Source of the DNA: Knoxdaviesia capensis
Taxonomy: Eukaryota; Ascomycota; Sordariomycetes; Microascales; Gondwanamycetaceae
DNA length: 64,000 nt
Assembly (NCBI GenBank): GCA_001510575.1
Contig: LNGK01000010.1
Span: 991,825 to 1,055,824, forward strand
Direction: 5' to 3'
Part shown: positions 51,631 through 62,686 of the stretch, piece after piece
How positions within the stretch are numbered: the stretch's first letter is position 1
Layout: every line of letters starts with the position of its first letter
Notes under the pieces: model-generated
The model's database searches: none
Seen by the model: the letters and a program-made list of their open reading frames with translations, nothing else
Told to the model about the DNA's origin: nothing
Translations under genes and position numbers: made by a program

Positions 51631-52298
51631 GGTTGGTTGTGCCTGGAGAATCTGTATATTTGATGTCCAACCGTCCGAAGGGCTATCTTATAAGTCTGAT
51701 TTTGTTTTTCTCATTCGCGAGGGTTAAAAAAAAAGAAAGGATGAAGTTGATTTCTAATTCTTCTGTACATGTCGGGAGGAAGTAACTTAGCAAATTCCTG
51801 ACTTCACTGACCCGGGAAGGACTTTTTGACCTGTTCGCATCCACTTCACACCGGACGGACATTGCTCATGGGCACCGAGAGCTTATGTCATTTCACTCCC
51901 CGGTATAAATTGTGTAATCAAACATCTCTCGCTTTCGAACTTCTTGAGTTCACAGTAGGTGAGATTATTTCAATGAATATTGACTACGCTTTACGCCGAT
52001 TCTGCTTTCAAGTTTAGATATTGCTTCGCTACGATCTAAAAGCAAAAACAAAACCCTAGGGTTGATTGGCGCTTGACGAGAATTCCCAGGGTCTTGGCTT
52101 TACGCAGCACGAGACTCGGCTTCCAATCTTTCCATATTACACACACCCCCGCATATCGAGGCGGAACTTTACAATTAATTACGCGTGAGAGTCAGTGGGG
52201 GTATAATATTAGAGATGTATGAAACATGTAAAATGACCAGCAGGAAAAAAAAAATTGCCTAGCCCTCATACAGACCAGAACGCCGTCTAGGCAACAAT
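51631..52298. other. Intergenic: OPT promoter and Rav1 3' flank
   Basis: 668 bp upstream of the OPT start and downstream of the Rav1 stop, both minus strand. A perfect 12-bp palindrome AACCCTAGGGTT lies at 52052-52063, and an A-run at about 52,245-52,253. No RNA gene or repeat was recognised. Confidence 0.5.
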
Positions 52299-55200
52299 TT
52301 AAAACCCAAAGCTATCCAACAACGAGTTCGCATCTGGTTCCTGGAACACCGCCGGAGCAGGCCGCAGGTTGCCGCCCGCTTTCAGATTCAGTGTTAACGT
52401 AGACACTGGCGTATCATCGACAATGAGTGAGCTACGCCGGTTCAGCATCTTCAACGGGTTGACATTCTCGTCCCGGAATCCGTTGATCACCGGTGCGGCA
52501 AATTTGGGGAACTCCCAGTTTCGGACCAGCTCAAGACCCAGTAAATCGCAGCCCATTCTGTCGTACAGCTTTGCGCTGTGTAGAACAAACTCCCACTCAA
52601 CTCGGGGCGTCACTTTAGCCGCTCCCCGTAGAGTCTGCACCGTCTGCTGCCGTAGCTGTGAGTATAAAACCACCAGGGCTGGATCGTCGGTAAGGAAGAA
52701 CTGGGAGCTGAGTCCAGGAGATGCCGGAGTTTCCAGTAACGAGTAGACCGGGGTCTAGATAAATTTGTTAGCAAATACTCCACGGACTAATTGGAAATCG
52801 TCTGTGGGTGAGGCAACTTACAATCAAGGCTCGAACTGCCATGTCCTTGCGGCGTAACATCCAAAACGCCCAACACGCCATCCAACGATTGCCATCTCGA
52901 GCGGCAAACTCGAGAACATCCTCCTCCAGTAATCTTCTGAGGACTGGCCCAGAGTCTCCCTCATAGACACGAGCTATGGCTACCGCAAGTTGGAGATCTT
53001 TCAACTGGTGAAGACAAATGTTGACTGCGTCCTGGAGCCGATCCCCGAGCAGGAAGAAGGCGGCGGCATATTCTAGAAATGTTTAAAAAGCACATTGGTA
53101 AGGGCCCTCTCTTCTCGCCGAATATATTTTCCTAGGTTTGGAGGATGTTTGACAGAAGGGAAACAGACGTACCGAATCGGCGTTTGCTCATCAGGGCATA
53201 TGCATTCTTTTGGGCGACCACTTTCCACTTGGGGTCGTCAAAGTTGTTGCCGAGAAGACGATGCGTGGCGGGCTGCTCGCGGATTCCAACAGCAACTCTC
53301 CACAGACCCTGCAGGACTGTTTTCTTCTTCAGTGCAAGGTAGTATAAACTGCAACTGACCGGATCCTTGTCATCGTTCTTAGTGTACTCATTCCGAGCAA
53401 TCTGTTCGAAAAGTTTCTTCTGGAGGGGATGTTAATATATCGTGTAGCGATGCACAGACGGAAAGACAGCGGGAACTTACCAACGCCGTCTGATCAGACA
53501 GCCACATGCAAACGCCAGTCTCACGCGCGTCACTCCACAGAATCTTCCCATTACACTGGCGTGATACTGCTTCCGTTAGAACGTCTTGGCTTGTGGAATG
53601 GAAAGCCCAGTTGATTTCTCGCCAGGACATGTGAATCTCGTTGGTCCTTCCTTTCCGGAGGGCATGTTGGCGGAAGAACAGGAGAAACCGTGCTCCGTTA
53701 TCATCAAGAGATCGTCGCTGTTGCTCGACCTCTGAGACACACTCAACAATATCGGCCAGTTGGATTTGCTCGTGTCCAGACAGTTGCTCAATCCGAACTT
53801 TGACAAGCTTCTCGTGGATGGTTATCGCAAAGTCTTCAGAGAACGTTTCATCAGGTCGATCCTCCGAGGCGGAATTCATGGTGAAATATTCACCAGCCCC
53901 AGATGCTGATTCTTGAGAACCGAACAACCTCGACTGTACCGTTTGGGGGCATGAAATTAGAATAGAGCCCAAGACAACGATACTAACAAACATGGATATA
54001 GTTCAACATGTACTTACCGAGCTGTTGTAAAAGTCTTCGATTGGCAATCCGAGATAGTTGTCGATAACTTCTCCCTCCACATGGTACTTCAATGTCGTGC
54101 TCAATGCGACAAGGATTTGTCGCACCAAACGATTCTTTCCCGAAAGAATACACTGACTGATGAATTGTGGATGAAAGACCGGAAGCGGTCCGTTGAGTCT
54201 CTGGACGACATCAAACAGATCCCACTGCTTATCCTTCCTATGGGGTAGGTGCAAGCCCGTTACCAGGGACTTCGACATGCCGAACGACCGTCCGTATGAG
54301 AAGAGCTGGTTTCCCGCTCCGATAACCAGATGCCCATCCCCGAGCCAGGTAGAATCGCCAATCGGATGAGGAGTCATGCCCAGAATCGAGATTTCTCGGA
54401 TGGACGCCCAGGCTGGGCCTTTGTTGAGGTAATCGAAACGCAATTGGGCGAGCAGCACTATTCGAGATGCTGAACCCACTGAAAGAATTGACTGGGAGTC
54501 TGGTGTCGAAGTCCAATCTAGATCGGTGATGGTCTCCGTATCCGGGCAGTCGTATGTAAACTCCAATCGTGCTGCACCAACATCCCAGATGGTAACTTGA
54601 GATCGACTGGAATTGGCCAATGCTGCTTTCTTAAGAGTACTGCCGCTGACCAGCGCGGGCTCGTTGACACCAGTTTCCATGGCGGATGTTGACAGCCACC
54701 CTATTGCATCCTTATCTGGCTCAACGCGAGCAGTCCAGAAATTGACTCGGCCCGAGTGAGTGTATGAAATGGCAACATCTCGCGCAAAGACATCAAGAAA
54801 GCCTGACGGTATCTGGGAAGAGCCTGCGGGGTCAACGGGCAGAACGTAGGCGAGGCCTTCTGCTCCTTTCAAATTGAAACGACAGAATTCCCGAATCTGG
54901 CTTGCATTTGTGACAGCCTCGGTATCCGATGAAGACTGGTCAAAGTATCGGGGCAGAGTTATCTCCCAGACTAATCCTTCCTGACAAGCCGAGATCGTCG
55001 CAATGTAAGCAATATAATAATCCTTGACATGGCGCCGAGGGAGGACTATCAGACACAACGGCTTTCCGGCAATGGAAAAGGCCTGCCTGTCCAATTGCTT
55101 AGCCTGATGTGCGCGACAATCCCAGACTGATACAGTGTTGTCCGAAAGCAGTACGACAAACCTGCCTTTCCTGAGGACACAAATACGGCGAATGGGGTTA

Positions 55201-56757
55201 GACTCCGCGATGGTTGACTGTAGGCGAAATGAAGTAGGAGCAGACAGATCTTGAGAGGGTGTGTGCTTCCACACAAAACACTCGCTTTGTCGGGTTCGAG
55301 TAACCACGGCGCGACCGCTGAAATTTCGGACCATCTTCTGAATGGCTGAGCTGTGCCCATTCCAGGAATCATGATGGACTGGTTTCGAACTGCTCGACTC
55401 GAGACCCAGAAGAGTTGCGATACTGGCTCGGTATATGTCTATGCTTCCACCAAACGAGTGGAAGAACACGCAGAACTTTCCAGTGCTGTGGTTGGTGTAA
55501 TTGTAAATCTGGAAATGACTAGAAGGCGAAAGGCTGTCCACGGGAAACTCAAAAACAGCATTGAACGATTGAGACAGCTTATATATTGGCGACGGACTCA
55601 ACTGGTTTCCAGATACGTTCTCCAAGATCCATGACGACACACTGCCGGAGCTATCGATAACGGCGCAAATTTCCGGGTTTGTATTTGCAATGGAAATCAG
55701 AAGATTCATCTGATCCGAGGCTTGTTGGGTCCCGGCACTATTTGAGCCCACCAACCGCTCAACAGCCGTGGAAAAGTCGCGACCATGGAGGAAGAGTATC
55801 GCATGACGTGGGGGAGTTGGTTGGGATGCAATATTCTCGTGGATGGATGCTGACAGGTCAATCGATCCCCACAGTGTCGGCCGATGTGGTTGGGATTCGG
55901 AGGCTCTCCATATTCGCACGACGTTATCAAGACACACGGTATATAGGACATTCTCAACCGTCTGGTCGACGTGGTATGGCCGTCTCCATTGCATTATCGT
56001 AACGAGATTTGGATGTCGGAGAATCGAAAGGCCAAACCGGACCTCATCGAGAGTGTACGAAATGCGGTACCATATTTTCACGAGAGAGTCGTGGTAGCCG
56101 CACGAAGCGATGTATCCCGAGTCAAATGATAGTGTAGCCGTCTTGACTGGGGCTGGGAGGTCTTTTTTCCACACACTAACGGGAGGATCTTGGACGCGAT
56201 ACAACTGGAGTTGTTGAGTCCCGACGAGGAGCTCTCTGGAAGCACCCCATGATAGCGATGGTGGCCGTCCCTGAGACGTCACGGGAAAGGAACTTTCGAG
56301 GGTCCACTATAACGGTCGAAGAGTGAACGAGTTAGAGAAGTTGAGATTCGGAGAATTATAAGTAGCGGAACCATAGTTGCGGGATCAGAGAGTACAGGGA
56401 GGGCGAGGTTCATACACGTAGAAACGGGAGAGTTGCTGGCTTGTAAATGAACACGGATGAGCTGGAGCAGGTAGCAATGCACCCCGAGGTCTCGTCAAAG
56501 ACAATAGCTTCTAGGATCGAGTCATCGTCGGAGTTGTAAATCGTCTGAACCAGCGCATTTGCGTCTGTCAATATGGCAATGGCGTTGCCGGTGATATAAG
56601 TCTGCATGAAGCTATTAGCACATGCCAGCCACAGCCTTCGACTGGCTACAGAGGCGCATCATCAAGAATGACGAACCGTAATATGCCGCGTATCCCAGTA
56701 GCCCGTTGAAAGAGCTTGAAGCCTGGAATTCGGCCGTCCTGGATGTACAGCATTCAT
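52299..56757 (-). CDS. rav1: RAVE complex subunit Rav1 (V-ATPase assembly)
   Basis: Rav1 with Skp1 and Rav2 promotes glucose-dependent reassembly of the V1 and V0 sectors of the vacuolar/endosomal proton pump. Exons 56677-56757, 56416-56601, 54018-56306, 53481-53933, 53173-53419, 52822-53072 and 52299-52754 join in frame to 1,320 residues, close to yeast Rav1 (about 1,357). The N-terminal half (to about residue 620) carries WD-type repeats (for example DSLVKIWYRIS and VVRIWRAS). The C-terminal half is the DmX/Rav1 domain, with IHMSWREINWAFHS, LYYLALKKKTVLQGLWRVA and EYAAAFFLLGDRLQDAV. The start ATG is chosen because MNAVHPGRPNSRLQALSTGYW opens the family N-terminus and the next exon continues in phase. 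Confidence 0.95.
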
Positions 56758-57687
56758 GCTATAAATCCAATGTAATGCGACGCGTGAATATCATGGTTAT
56801 CAAATAAAATGAGAAATTAGACGCAGCTATGACAAGATGAAGATTTGAGACCTGAGAGGCGGAGTGGTGGGTGGAAGCTCCATTCCGAGCAAGGTGTATG
56901 TAGGCTAACAGCTCCGGGGATGAAAAGGACCAAAAGAATGTTACCATCATTGTCAGCAGATTCTTGCATACATATTAACCGCCGCAAATCGCAAATCGCG
57001 CGCTAGACTGCTTGCATAGCATGTTTGGTATGTGGTGTGTTACAGGGGCGTTATCGTCCTGTCGATGCCAGTTTAAACCAACCCCAGTCCATGAAAAACC
57101 CACTGGCCTGCACAAGATAGCAGTAGAAGCATGTACAGTATATACATGTCAGGAGTCCACAAATCCAGTTTTTCGCGATTAACCCTTGTAACCCTTATTT
57201 TGAGAAACTTCGTATGGACGAGGTTATGGCTTCATTTAGCCTCCTTTTTAGACATGTAGGTGCGGATAACCCTAAAAGAAGAGATATTTATGCTGACACA
57301 ATCTGCAAACATACCAGACTAGTAATGGTGGAAGGCGTGAATATATTGAGTCTTGTCTACCTTTTCCAATACATTCCACCCCGAACACTTGCTGGTAGGG
57401 AGCAAATCAACAGTCGGGCTTCGTTTCGGCGAGCGTCTCCGATAAATCCGGTTGAATTTCTTACAGTGCAATGTCTTTCCGACCATTTTTACTGCAATTT
57501 CCCTTCAGGATGAATTCAAAATGATATCCCAGCTGCCTTCATCATCACCTCTGTCATCACTGTCCTCAACCTCGCCAGACCCGGCTTCGGGATCCCAATG
57601 TTCTGCAGCTGGCGTCCCGATCTCAGTCGAAGCAGCCGTCAGCCGCTCAAGATCAGTGGGTGGCGGAAGGTGACTTTGTTTAAGTAG
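56758..57687. other. Intergenic: Rav1 promoter and flank of the orphan fragment
   Basis: 930 bp. A small open stretch from an ATG at 57,521 to a stop at 57,673 is Ser/Pro-rich and might be a 5' exon of the fragment that follows. However, none of the nearby GT donors I tested gives the phase needed to join it. No other feature was recognised. Confidence 0.4.
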
Positions 57688-58329
57688 TTTTCAGACCTTG
57701 CACTATGGGATGAAGGGGTGGCTGCAGCAGCTTCGCATTTCGGTGTTGATCCACATGGCAAACAGATTGGCAGTGGGATACGCTACCTTGCCAATCTATT
57801 TCAACACGAGCTAAAACAGATGCTTAGTGAGGAAACATCAGCCTCTTCGAGGACACTATTGGACTGCCTGGCTTCCACGCAGTATTTTGACGACTTGATA
57901 TTCATTTGGGCCAACATGGAACCCCATATCCGAGGAAAGCCCTGGGGTCCGGAACCCGAAACTGTTCTGAGAGCTGTCCTTGGTATTGAATCTCCCAGGA
58001 CAGAAGCCTTTATCCAGGCTTACGAGACTGCTTTTTACACTCCAGCCGACGCAATAACCCGCCAGGATTCGGGCACATTCCCATTAACAGGTTTGTCCCG
58101 TCTATCACATCGATATTTTCCCCAGCACCATTTGTCGCCGTACACGTCTGTGCTGCCCCTTCGGGCGCCGGGAAATCATTTGCCAGCAGCCAGCAGCCAG
58201 CAGCCAGCACAACACGGGTGTTCTCTGTTCTACATCTCACTCGCTAGTCCCCACTCGTCGGCCTTTTCTCTAGATGTGCGACCATGTGTACTCACGACGG
58301 TTACTTCAAGGGGGAGTTTTGGGGGATAG
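57688..58329 (+). pseudogene. Orphan coding fragment with P-loop-like motif in a shifted frame
   Basis: Unrecognised. One frame stays open from just after a stop at 57,685-57,687 to 58,329. To about 58,080 it looks protein-like: LALWDEGVAAAASHFGV, then QIGSGIRYLANLFQHELKQM, then DDLIFIWANMEPHIRGKPWG. It has no in-frame ATG near its beginning. After about 58,085 this frame becomes low-complexity, while the next frame reads APFVAVHVCAAPSGAGKSFA: a hydrophobic strand followed by a Walker A-like A-x4-G-K-S motif. A 35-nt GT...AG segment (58,091-58,125) would fuse the two in phase but is very short for an intron; a deletion is equally possible. The P-loop frame ends in GCCAGCA repeats and a stop near 58,237. 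It most likely is the remnant of an NTPase gene. Confidence 0.35.
58182..58210. repeat. GCCAGCA short tandem repeat
   Basis: About four units of the 7-mer CAGCAGC/GCCAGCA in a row, just after the P-loop-like motif of the orphan fragment. Because 7 is not a multiple of three, unit changes would shift the frame. Confidence 0.75.
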
Positions 58330-59413
58330 GGAAGTGATTAAGGGTGAGGAGAGTGAGTATGATAGCAAAGATAATACTAGTTAGATGTTAGGTTAGCAGC
58401 CGATTCCTGTAACTTGCTTCTTAAGATAGGTATGACCCTAAGCATCTCAAGATAGATTTAACCAGAAGTCGGGTGGCAATATGCTTGCTCAACCTGTACC
58501 TAGGGACAATACATTTCTAGTGGACATAAAGGGATTGTGTGGGCATCTTAATTTCGATGCTTCTTCCAAGATGGATCGACTCAGGCACAGTTACGAATCA
58601 ATATCATCATGTACTAGTAGTGACCTGGTGGGCAAAGTACTAGCTATCACAATATCGGATAAAAGAGCTTATAGCTTGATGGTCAGGCCTTCAGCTGTCG
58701 ACATGGAAAGTATCGTCAAACCCACCACCCACCTTTACTCTTAGGAGAGGAGAGGAAGAGGGAATTATAGCTAGTTGAATGGTTGAAGAGAGCATTAGCT
58801 TTTCCACCAGCTTAAAGTGCCGTGAGTGCTGTATCAGGATATAAAGCACACCAGGCTTCTATGTCTTAAACCCTCTTTTTGGACCTTAGGGATATATGAG
58901 CCGTTTTATTTTATGTATTCCTATCCTAGGCACATAGGCTGATACCGTAGAAGAGATCTTAAACATGTCAGAGCATCAATCAAAGAAAATCATTCATCAA
59001 AATTAAGAAAAGATATTATAAAAGCCTGTTCCAAAGTAGGTAGATGGCATTTAGTAAACCAAAAAAGGCCATATCAAAAAGAAGAATTACCATCTTAATT
59101 CTTCAAGCCTGGAAAAATCTGGAGCTAAAAGGAAAGAATAAACTGCTAGAACGGAAAATGGGACAAGAAAAAGGAGAAATGAAAAGAGGGAAAACGGTGA
59201 TACGTAGAATTGAAAACAAGATACACTTTTGTGAAAGGAAAAGGGTGCAATACAGAGAGAAATGCAGCAGAGACATGACCCAACCAATGTATGAAAATCC
59301 GCAATGCAGTAGTGCTCTTAAAAAACACACTCAAGTGTGCCCTCCACATGCTCTTGTTAACGTGATTCAGTCATGAAGAAGAACAACTCCTTCAAACGTC
59401 AGTCGGCAGACTC
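58330..59413. other. Intergenic region without recognisable genes
   Basis: 1.1 kb between the orphan fragment and the PDK1 stop codon. An ATG-started frame of 87 codons (58481-58744) and a Lys-rich frame (59044-59376) are open but show no family or codon signal. The part next to PDK1 is probably its 3' UTR. Confidence 0.5.
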
Positions 59414-61900
59414 CTAGAAAGCTGGACCAAGACCGTTTTTGGATTGTCGTCTACTGAACCGATTGCGCTTCACAGAGGCATCATCAGAGTTCGGTTGAGC
59501 CTTACTCAAATGGCCTCTGCCGGACCGACCACTGATGCTAAATCCTTCAGGGTAACCCATTCTCCCGCCGAGGGTGCTAGCAGGGCTGGAAGAAGCGGAC
59601 AAGTCACCGAGTCCGTTATCAGACGTGTTGGCCAGAGAGTTTTGGGAAATGGCAAGCTCCTTGGCTCGCTCCAAAGTCTCAATCCAGTCCTCAGCCGAGT
59701 TTCCGAGAACTGCATCGTTCGGTGACAGAGGAACCGGCTTGGGCTCCTCGAAGGTATATCGGACGCCGGCCTGAATGGTTATGATTTTCTTGTTAGCATT
59801 CCCGAGTAAGTTATAGCAAAGGCACAAATCGCTTAAGAGCTGCCAACTCACACTATCAACACACCAGACATTCTGGCCTTTCGGGTCGACCTGAACACTC
59901 CACATGCACCCGGGGGATAACAGAGATATCTCCAGCTTGGCGCGCTTTTCCTCCCCACCCGTTGGCGCAAGGATGATTCTTCCGCTTGAGGTCACGAGAA
60001 CGAGACGTTGGCGCTTTTTGGTACTGCTGCCCACAAAGAATCGCGATAGTTTCTTATGGCCATCGTCACCCTTTACTGGCGAATTTGACGGCGCTGATAG
60101 AACAATGAGATCGCCAAGCTTCAAGATTCTTTCGTTGCTCCGATTTAGCACGGGAGACCATTCGAGATCTAATTGTGTCGGCGGTGGGAGCTCTGTGATG
60201 ATTCTCGAGGGCCGGGACGTTGAGCCATTGGGTCGAGATTGGGACTGAACTCTTGACGGAATGGCGGCTGCTTGTGTGTTGTGATATCCGTTGAGACGAA
60301 TGATACTGGGCTCTTGCTGAGGCGGGACATACGGCCGTAGTCTGGGAGCCTTAGAGCGCCACAGAGATTTTCCAAACTGTTGTCCATCAAAAAAGTCATG
60401 ATTCTTGATGTGCTCGACTGTCAGTCTCCGTGCCGGGTCAAGAACCAGACATCGTTCGACGAGATCTCGCGCGGCGGGAGGAAAGCCGGGTGGGAATTCG
60501 TATTCGAGGTTGACAATCTTTTGAAAGGTCAGATATTCGGACCCCGCCTTGAATGGCGGTCTGCCAGCTAGGAGCTGGTAGATGATGCATCCAAAGGCCC
60601 ACAAGTCACTCGGCTTTCCTGCAGTCTTGCTGGTAAGTAGTTCCGGGCTGACATATTCGGCCGTGCCAACAAACGACGCCGATCGATCGTTCTGGGGGGA
60701 CTCTATTGAGCTTGGCCCGGACGCAGGGGATCCAATATCCAGGAGTTTCGCAGTGCCGAAGTCGGTGATCTTGATGTGCATTTGATCGTCGAGAAGCACA
60801 TTTTCGGGCTTCAAATCACGATGTATCACACCCATGGAATGCATGTAGTCGATCGCATCCAAAATCTCGGCTCCGTAGAAGCGCGTGCACTCAACATCGA
60901 AAGTCCCGGTTTTCTTCAACGCCCCAAGAAGCTCACCCCCATTACACAAGTCCAGAACGTAGTACAGTGACGCTTCGTCCTGGAAGGTGTAATATAGGCG
61001 AACGATTCCCGGGTGATCGGTGAGGCGGTTGAGGGTGTTCTTCTCGATGTTCACGTACTTGATCTTCTTCTCCTTGATGATATGCCGTTTCTCCAGAACT
61101 TTGATAGCGTATTCTTTGAGAGTCTGACGGTCAGTTGCAAGGAACACGGTACTGTATGATCCTTCACCAAGAGTCCGTCCAAACTGGAAATCTCGGACCC
61201 CTTTCTTCGAATGGCGAACGACAGGCTTTCCATTCGCGTCGATCTCTCGTCGAACACTGACGGTTGCACCACGGTCCTTCCACTCCTCGGTGGAAGTGGG
61301 CATGGGGGTGCCTTCCACAAATCCAGTGAGAGGTGCAATATCCGAGCTGTATGCATTTGCCACGCCTCGGGAGCTCCGTCTCATTGGAGGTTGTTGAGCC
61401 CCATTCGTCGGTGCCGGGCTCGAAGTCGGGGCCATGTGACTGGAGGGAATGCGTTGGCTGCCCTCTCGGACAGGAATGTCGGACGGAACCGGAAATTCAG
61501 ATCGCATGGGGACATGGGAACGCGATGAGTATGTCGAAGGATCGTTGTGGTAGAAGGACGACTGAATGGACATGTCCGAGGCGGCATAATTAAGAGTTCC
61601 AGTGTTCGAGTGTGACATGCTCGACACATTGCTATCGTGATCTCCGCCTAAGGAGGAGGAAGAGATTTGGGCGGTGGGAGGAGGAAGATATGGTCGGGAG
61701 GAGTCGGCGAGGTGTTCATTAGCGTATGAGGAGAAGGGAGGGTTTCTGTCGGGATCAGGGGCAGATGCCTGGTTGTGCATCGGAGTTGTGAGGCCATCAT
61801 CGATTGAATGGGTGGTTGCAGGAGAGACCGGATCGGTGTCATCTGGATTTGCAATTCTCAAGCCTCCAAGGGCTTTAGATAGGGTTATGTCGCCACCCAT
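59414..61900 (-). CDS. 3-phosphoinositide-dependent protein kinase 1 (PDK1/Pkh type)
   Basis: AGC-family kinase that phosphorylates the activation loop of other AGC kinases (for example Ypk, Sch9 and Pkc in fungi) in sphingolipid and growth signalling. Exons 59852-61900 and 59414-59770 give 801 residues. The N-terminus is Ser/Pro-rich and probably disordered. The kinase domain is at about 235-500: GEGSYSTV glycine loop, YAIKVLEKRHI lysine, IHRDLKPENVLL, DFGTAKLL and the activation-loop SFVGTAEYVSPE, whose Ser matches the autophosphorylation site of human PDK1. A PH domain follows at about 590-745. The 81-bp intron (59771-59851) is stop-free and 3n, but it has a GTGAGT donor, a CTAAC branch point and a CAG acceptor, and removing it gives WCVDSAGVRYTFEEP. 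The first in-frame ATG (MGGDITLSKALGGLR) is used; a 5' leader intron is possible. Confidence 0.93.
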   Translation of the reverse strand: MGGDITLSKALGGLRIANPDDTDPVSPATTHSIDDGLTTPMHNQASAPDPDRNPPFSSYANEHLADSSRPYLPPPTAQISSSSLGGDHDSNVSSMSHSNTGTLNYAASDMSIQSSFYHNDPSTYSSRSHVPMRSEFPVPSDIPVREGSQRIPSSHMAPTSSPAPTNGAQQPPMRRSSRGVANAYSSDIAPLTGFVEGTPMPTSTEEWKDRGATVSVRREIDANGKPVVRHSKKGVRDFQFGRTLGEGSYSTVFLATDRQTLKEYAIKVLEKRHIIKEKKIKYVNIEKNTLNRLTDHPGIVRLYYTFQDEASLYYVLDLCNGGELLGALKKTGTFDVECTRFYGAEILDAIDYMHSMGVIHRDLKPENVLLDDQMHIKITDFGTAKLLDIGSPASGPSSIESPQNDRSASFVGTAEYVSPELLTSKTAGKPSDLWAFGCIIYQLLAGRPPFKAGSEYLTFQKIVNLEYEFPPGFPPAARDLVERCLVLDPARRLTVEHIKNHDFFDGQQFGKSLWRSKAPRLRPYVPPQQEPSIIRLNGYHNTQAAAIPSRVQSQSRPNGSTSRPSRIITELPPPTQLDLEWSPVLNRSNERILKLGDLIVLSAPSNSPVKGDDGHKKLSRFFVGSSTKKRQRLVLVTSSGRIILAPTGGEEKRAKLEISLLSPGCMWSVQVDPKGQNVWCVDSVSWQLLSDLCLCYNLLGNANKKIITIQAGVRYTFEEPKPVPLSPNDAVLGNSAEDWIETLERAKELAISQNSLANTSDNGLGDLSASSSPASTLGGRMGYPEGFSISGRSGRGHLSKAQPNSDDASVKRNRFSRRQSKNGLGPAF

Positions 61901-62686
61901 ATTCCCCAGGTTTGGCGAAGAACTCAATTCATGTGGTTTCTACATGGAGAGTTGGGAAAAAATCCACGATGGAGAAGGGGGGAACGGTTGGCTGGAGAGG
62001 GGACAATAGGGACAACAGGAAGAAGCTTTCCTAAGGATAAACGCCATTAAGATTCCGAGGAACTTACAGGAGGTACTTAGGATCCGGCTGACTAAACATG
62101 TGGTCGTGAGACGGCTCAGCGCCATATATAAAAATAAACATGAGAGACCCTTATTTACAAGAAAAGAAGATTATCCTAAGAAAATAAGATAAAAATAACA
62201 TTATATAAAAAAACCCTTCCCTTTGATTTTTACTACTATTATTTAAAAGCATATATATATATATAATTTTTTTTAAAAAAAAAGAATGTATAATACTATA
62301 TACAAGTATACATAGTGTATGCTATATAGTACACTGTCAACATATGTAGCTATAATAGTCTCATGGGATAGGCAGGCAAACAAAGTAAAGGAACATATCA
62401 CGTGATATAGATATAGTGGCGCACACCCAGGTTCCGCCATAGCAAAGCGTGTTTTCCCCTTGTAAAAGGATCCAATGGCCCTGACCGCGTCAAGTCAATT
62501 ACAAGAAAAAAAAACCCCCCAGGTATAAGTTATTCTGATTAGCTTCTGTTGACCAAAAACTTGATCCAACTCAAACTCAAAAAAGCTTGTTCCCCTCCCC
62601 GTCTTATCACCCTTTCGGAACATTTCTTTACGGTATCGCTTCTGCTTCTAGTGTATCACATCACAGATTGTGCTTGTGCTCGGTTC
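61901..62686. promoter_or_regulatory. Divergent promoter region between the PDK1 and Swp73-type genes
   Basis: 786 bp between divergent starts. Near PDK1 there is a likely 5' UTR intron (donor GTAAGT at 62061-62066, acceptor at 61940-61941, 127 bp); splicing it would create a 16-codon uORF starting at 62,098. Between about 62,140 and 62,340 the DNA is AT-rich with TA and A/T runs. A perfect 14-bp palindrome with a TCACGTGA core lies at 62395-62408; this core is the binding word of Cbf1-type bHLH factors. Confidence 0.5.

Noticed and set aside
58481..58744. ATG-initiated 87-codon frame
   Set aside because: No recognisable domain, no splice partners and no neighbours supporting it; kept only as a note in the intergenic entry.
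59044..59376. Lys-rich 110-codon frame on the plus strand
   Set aside because: Composition reflects an A-rich 3' flank of PDK1; other frames are equally open there.
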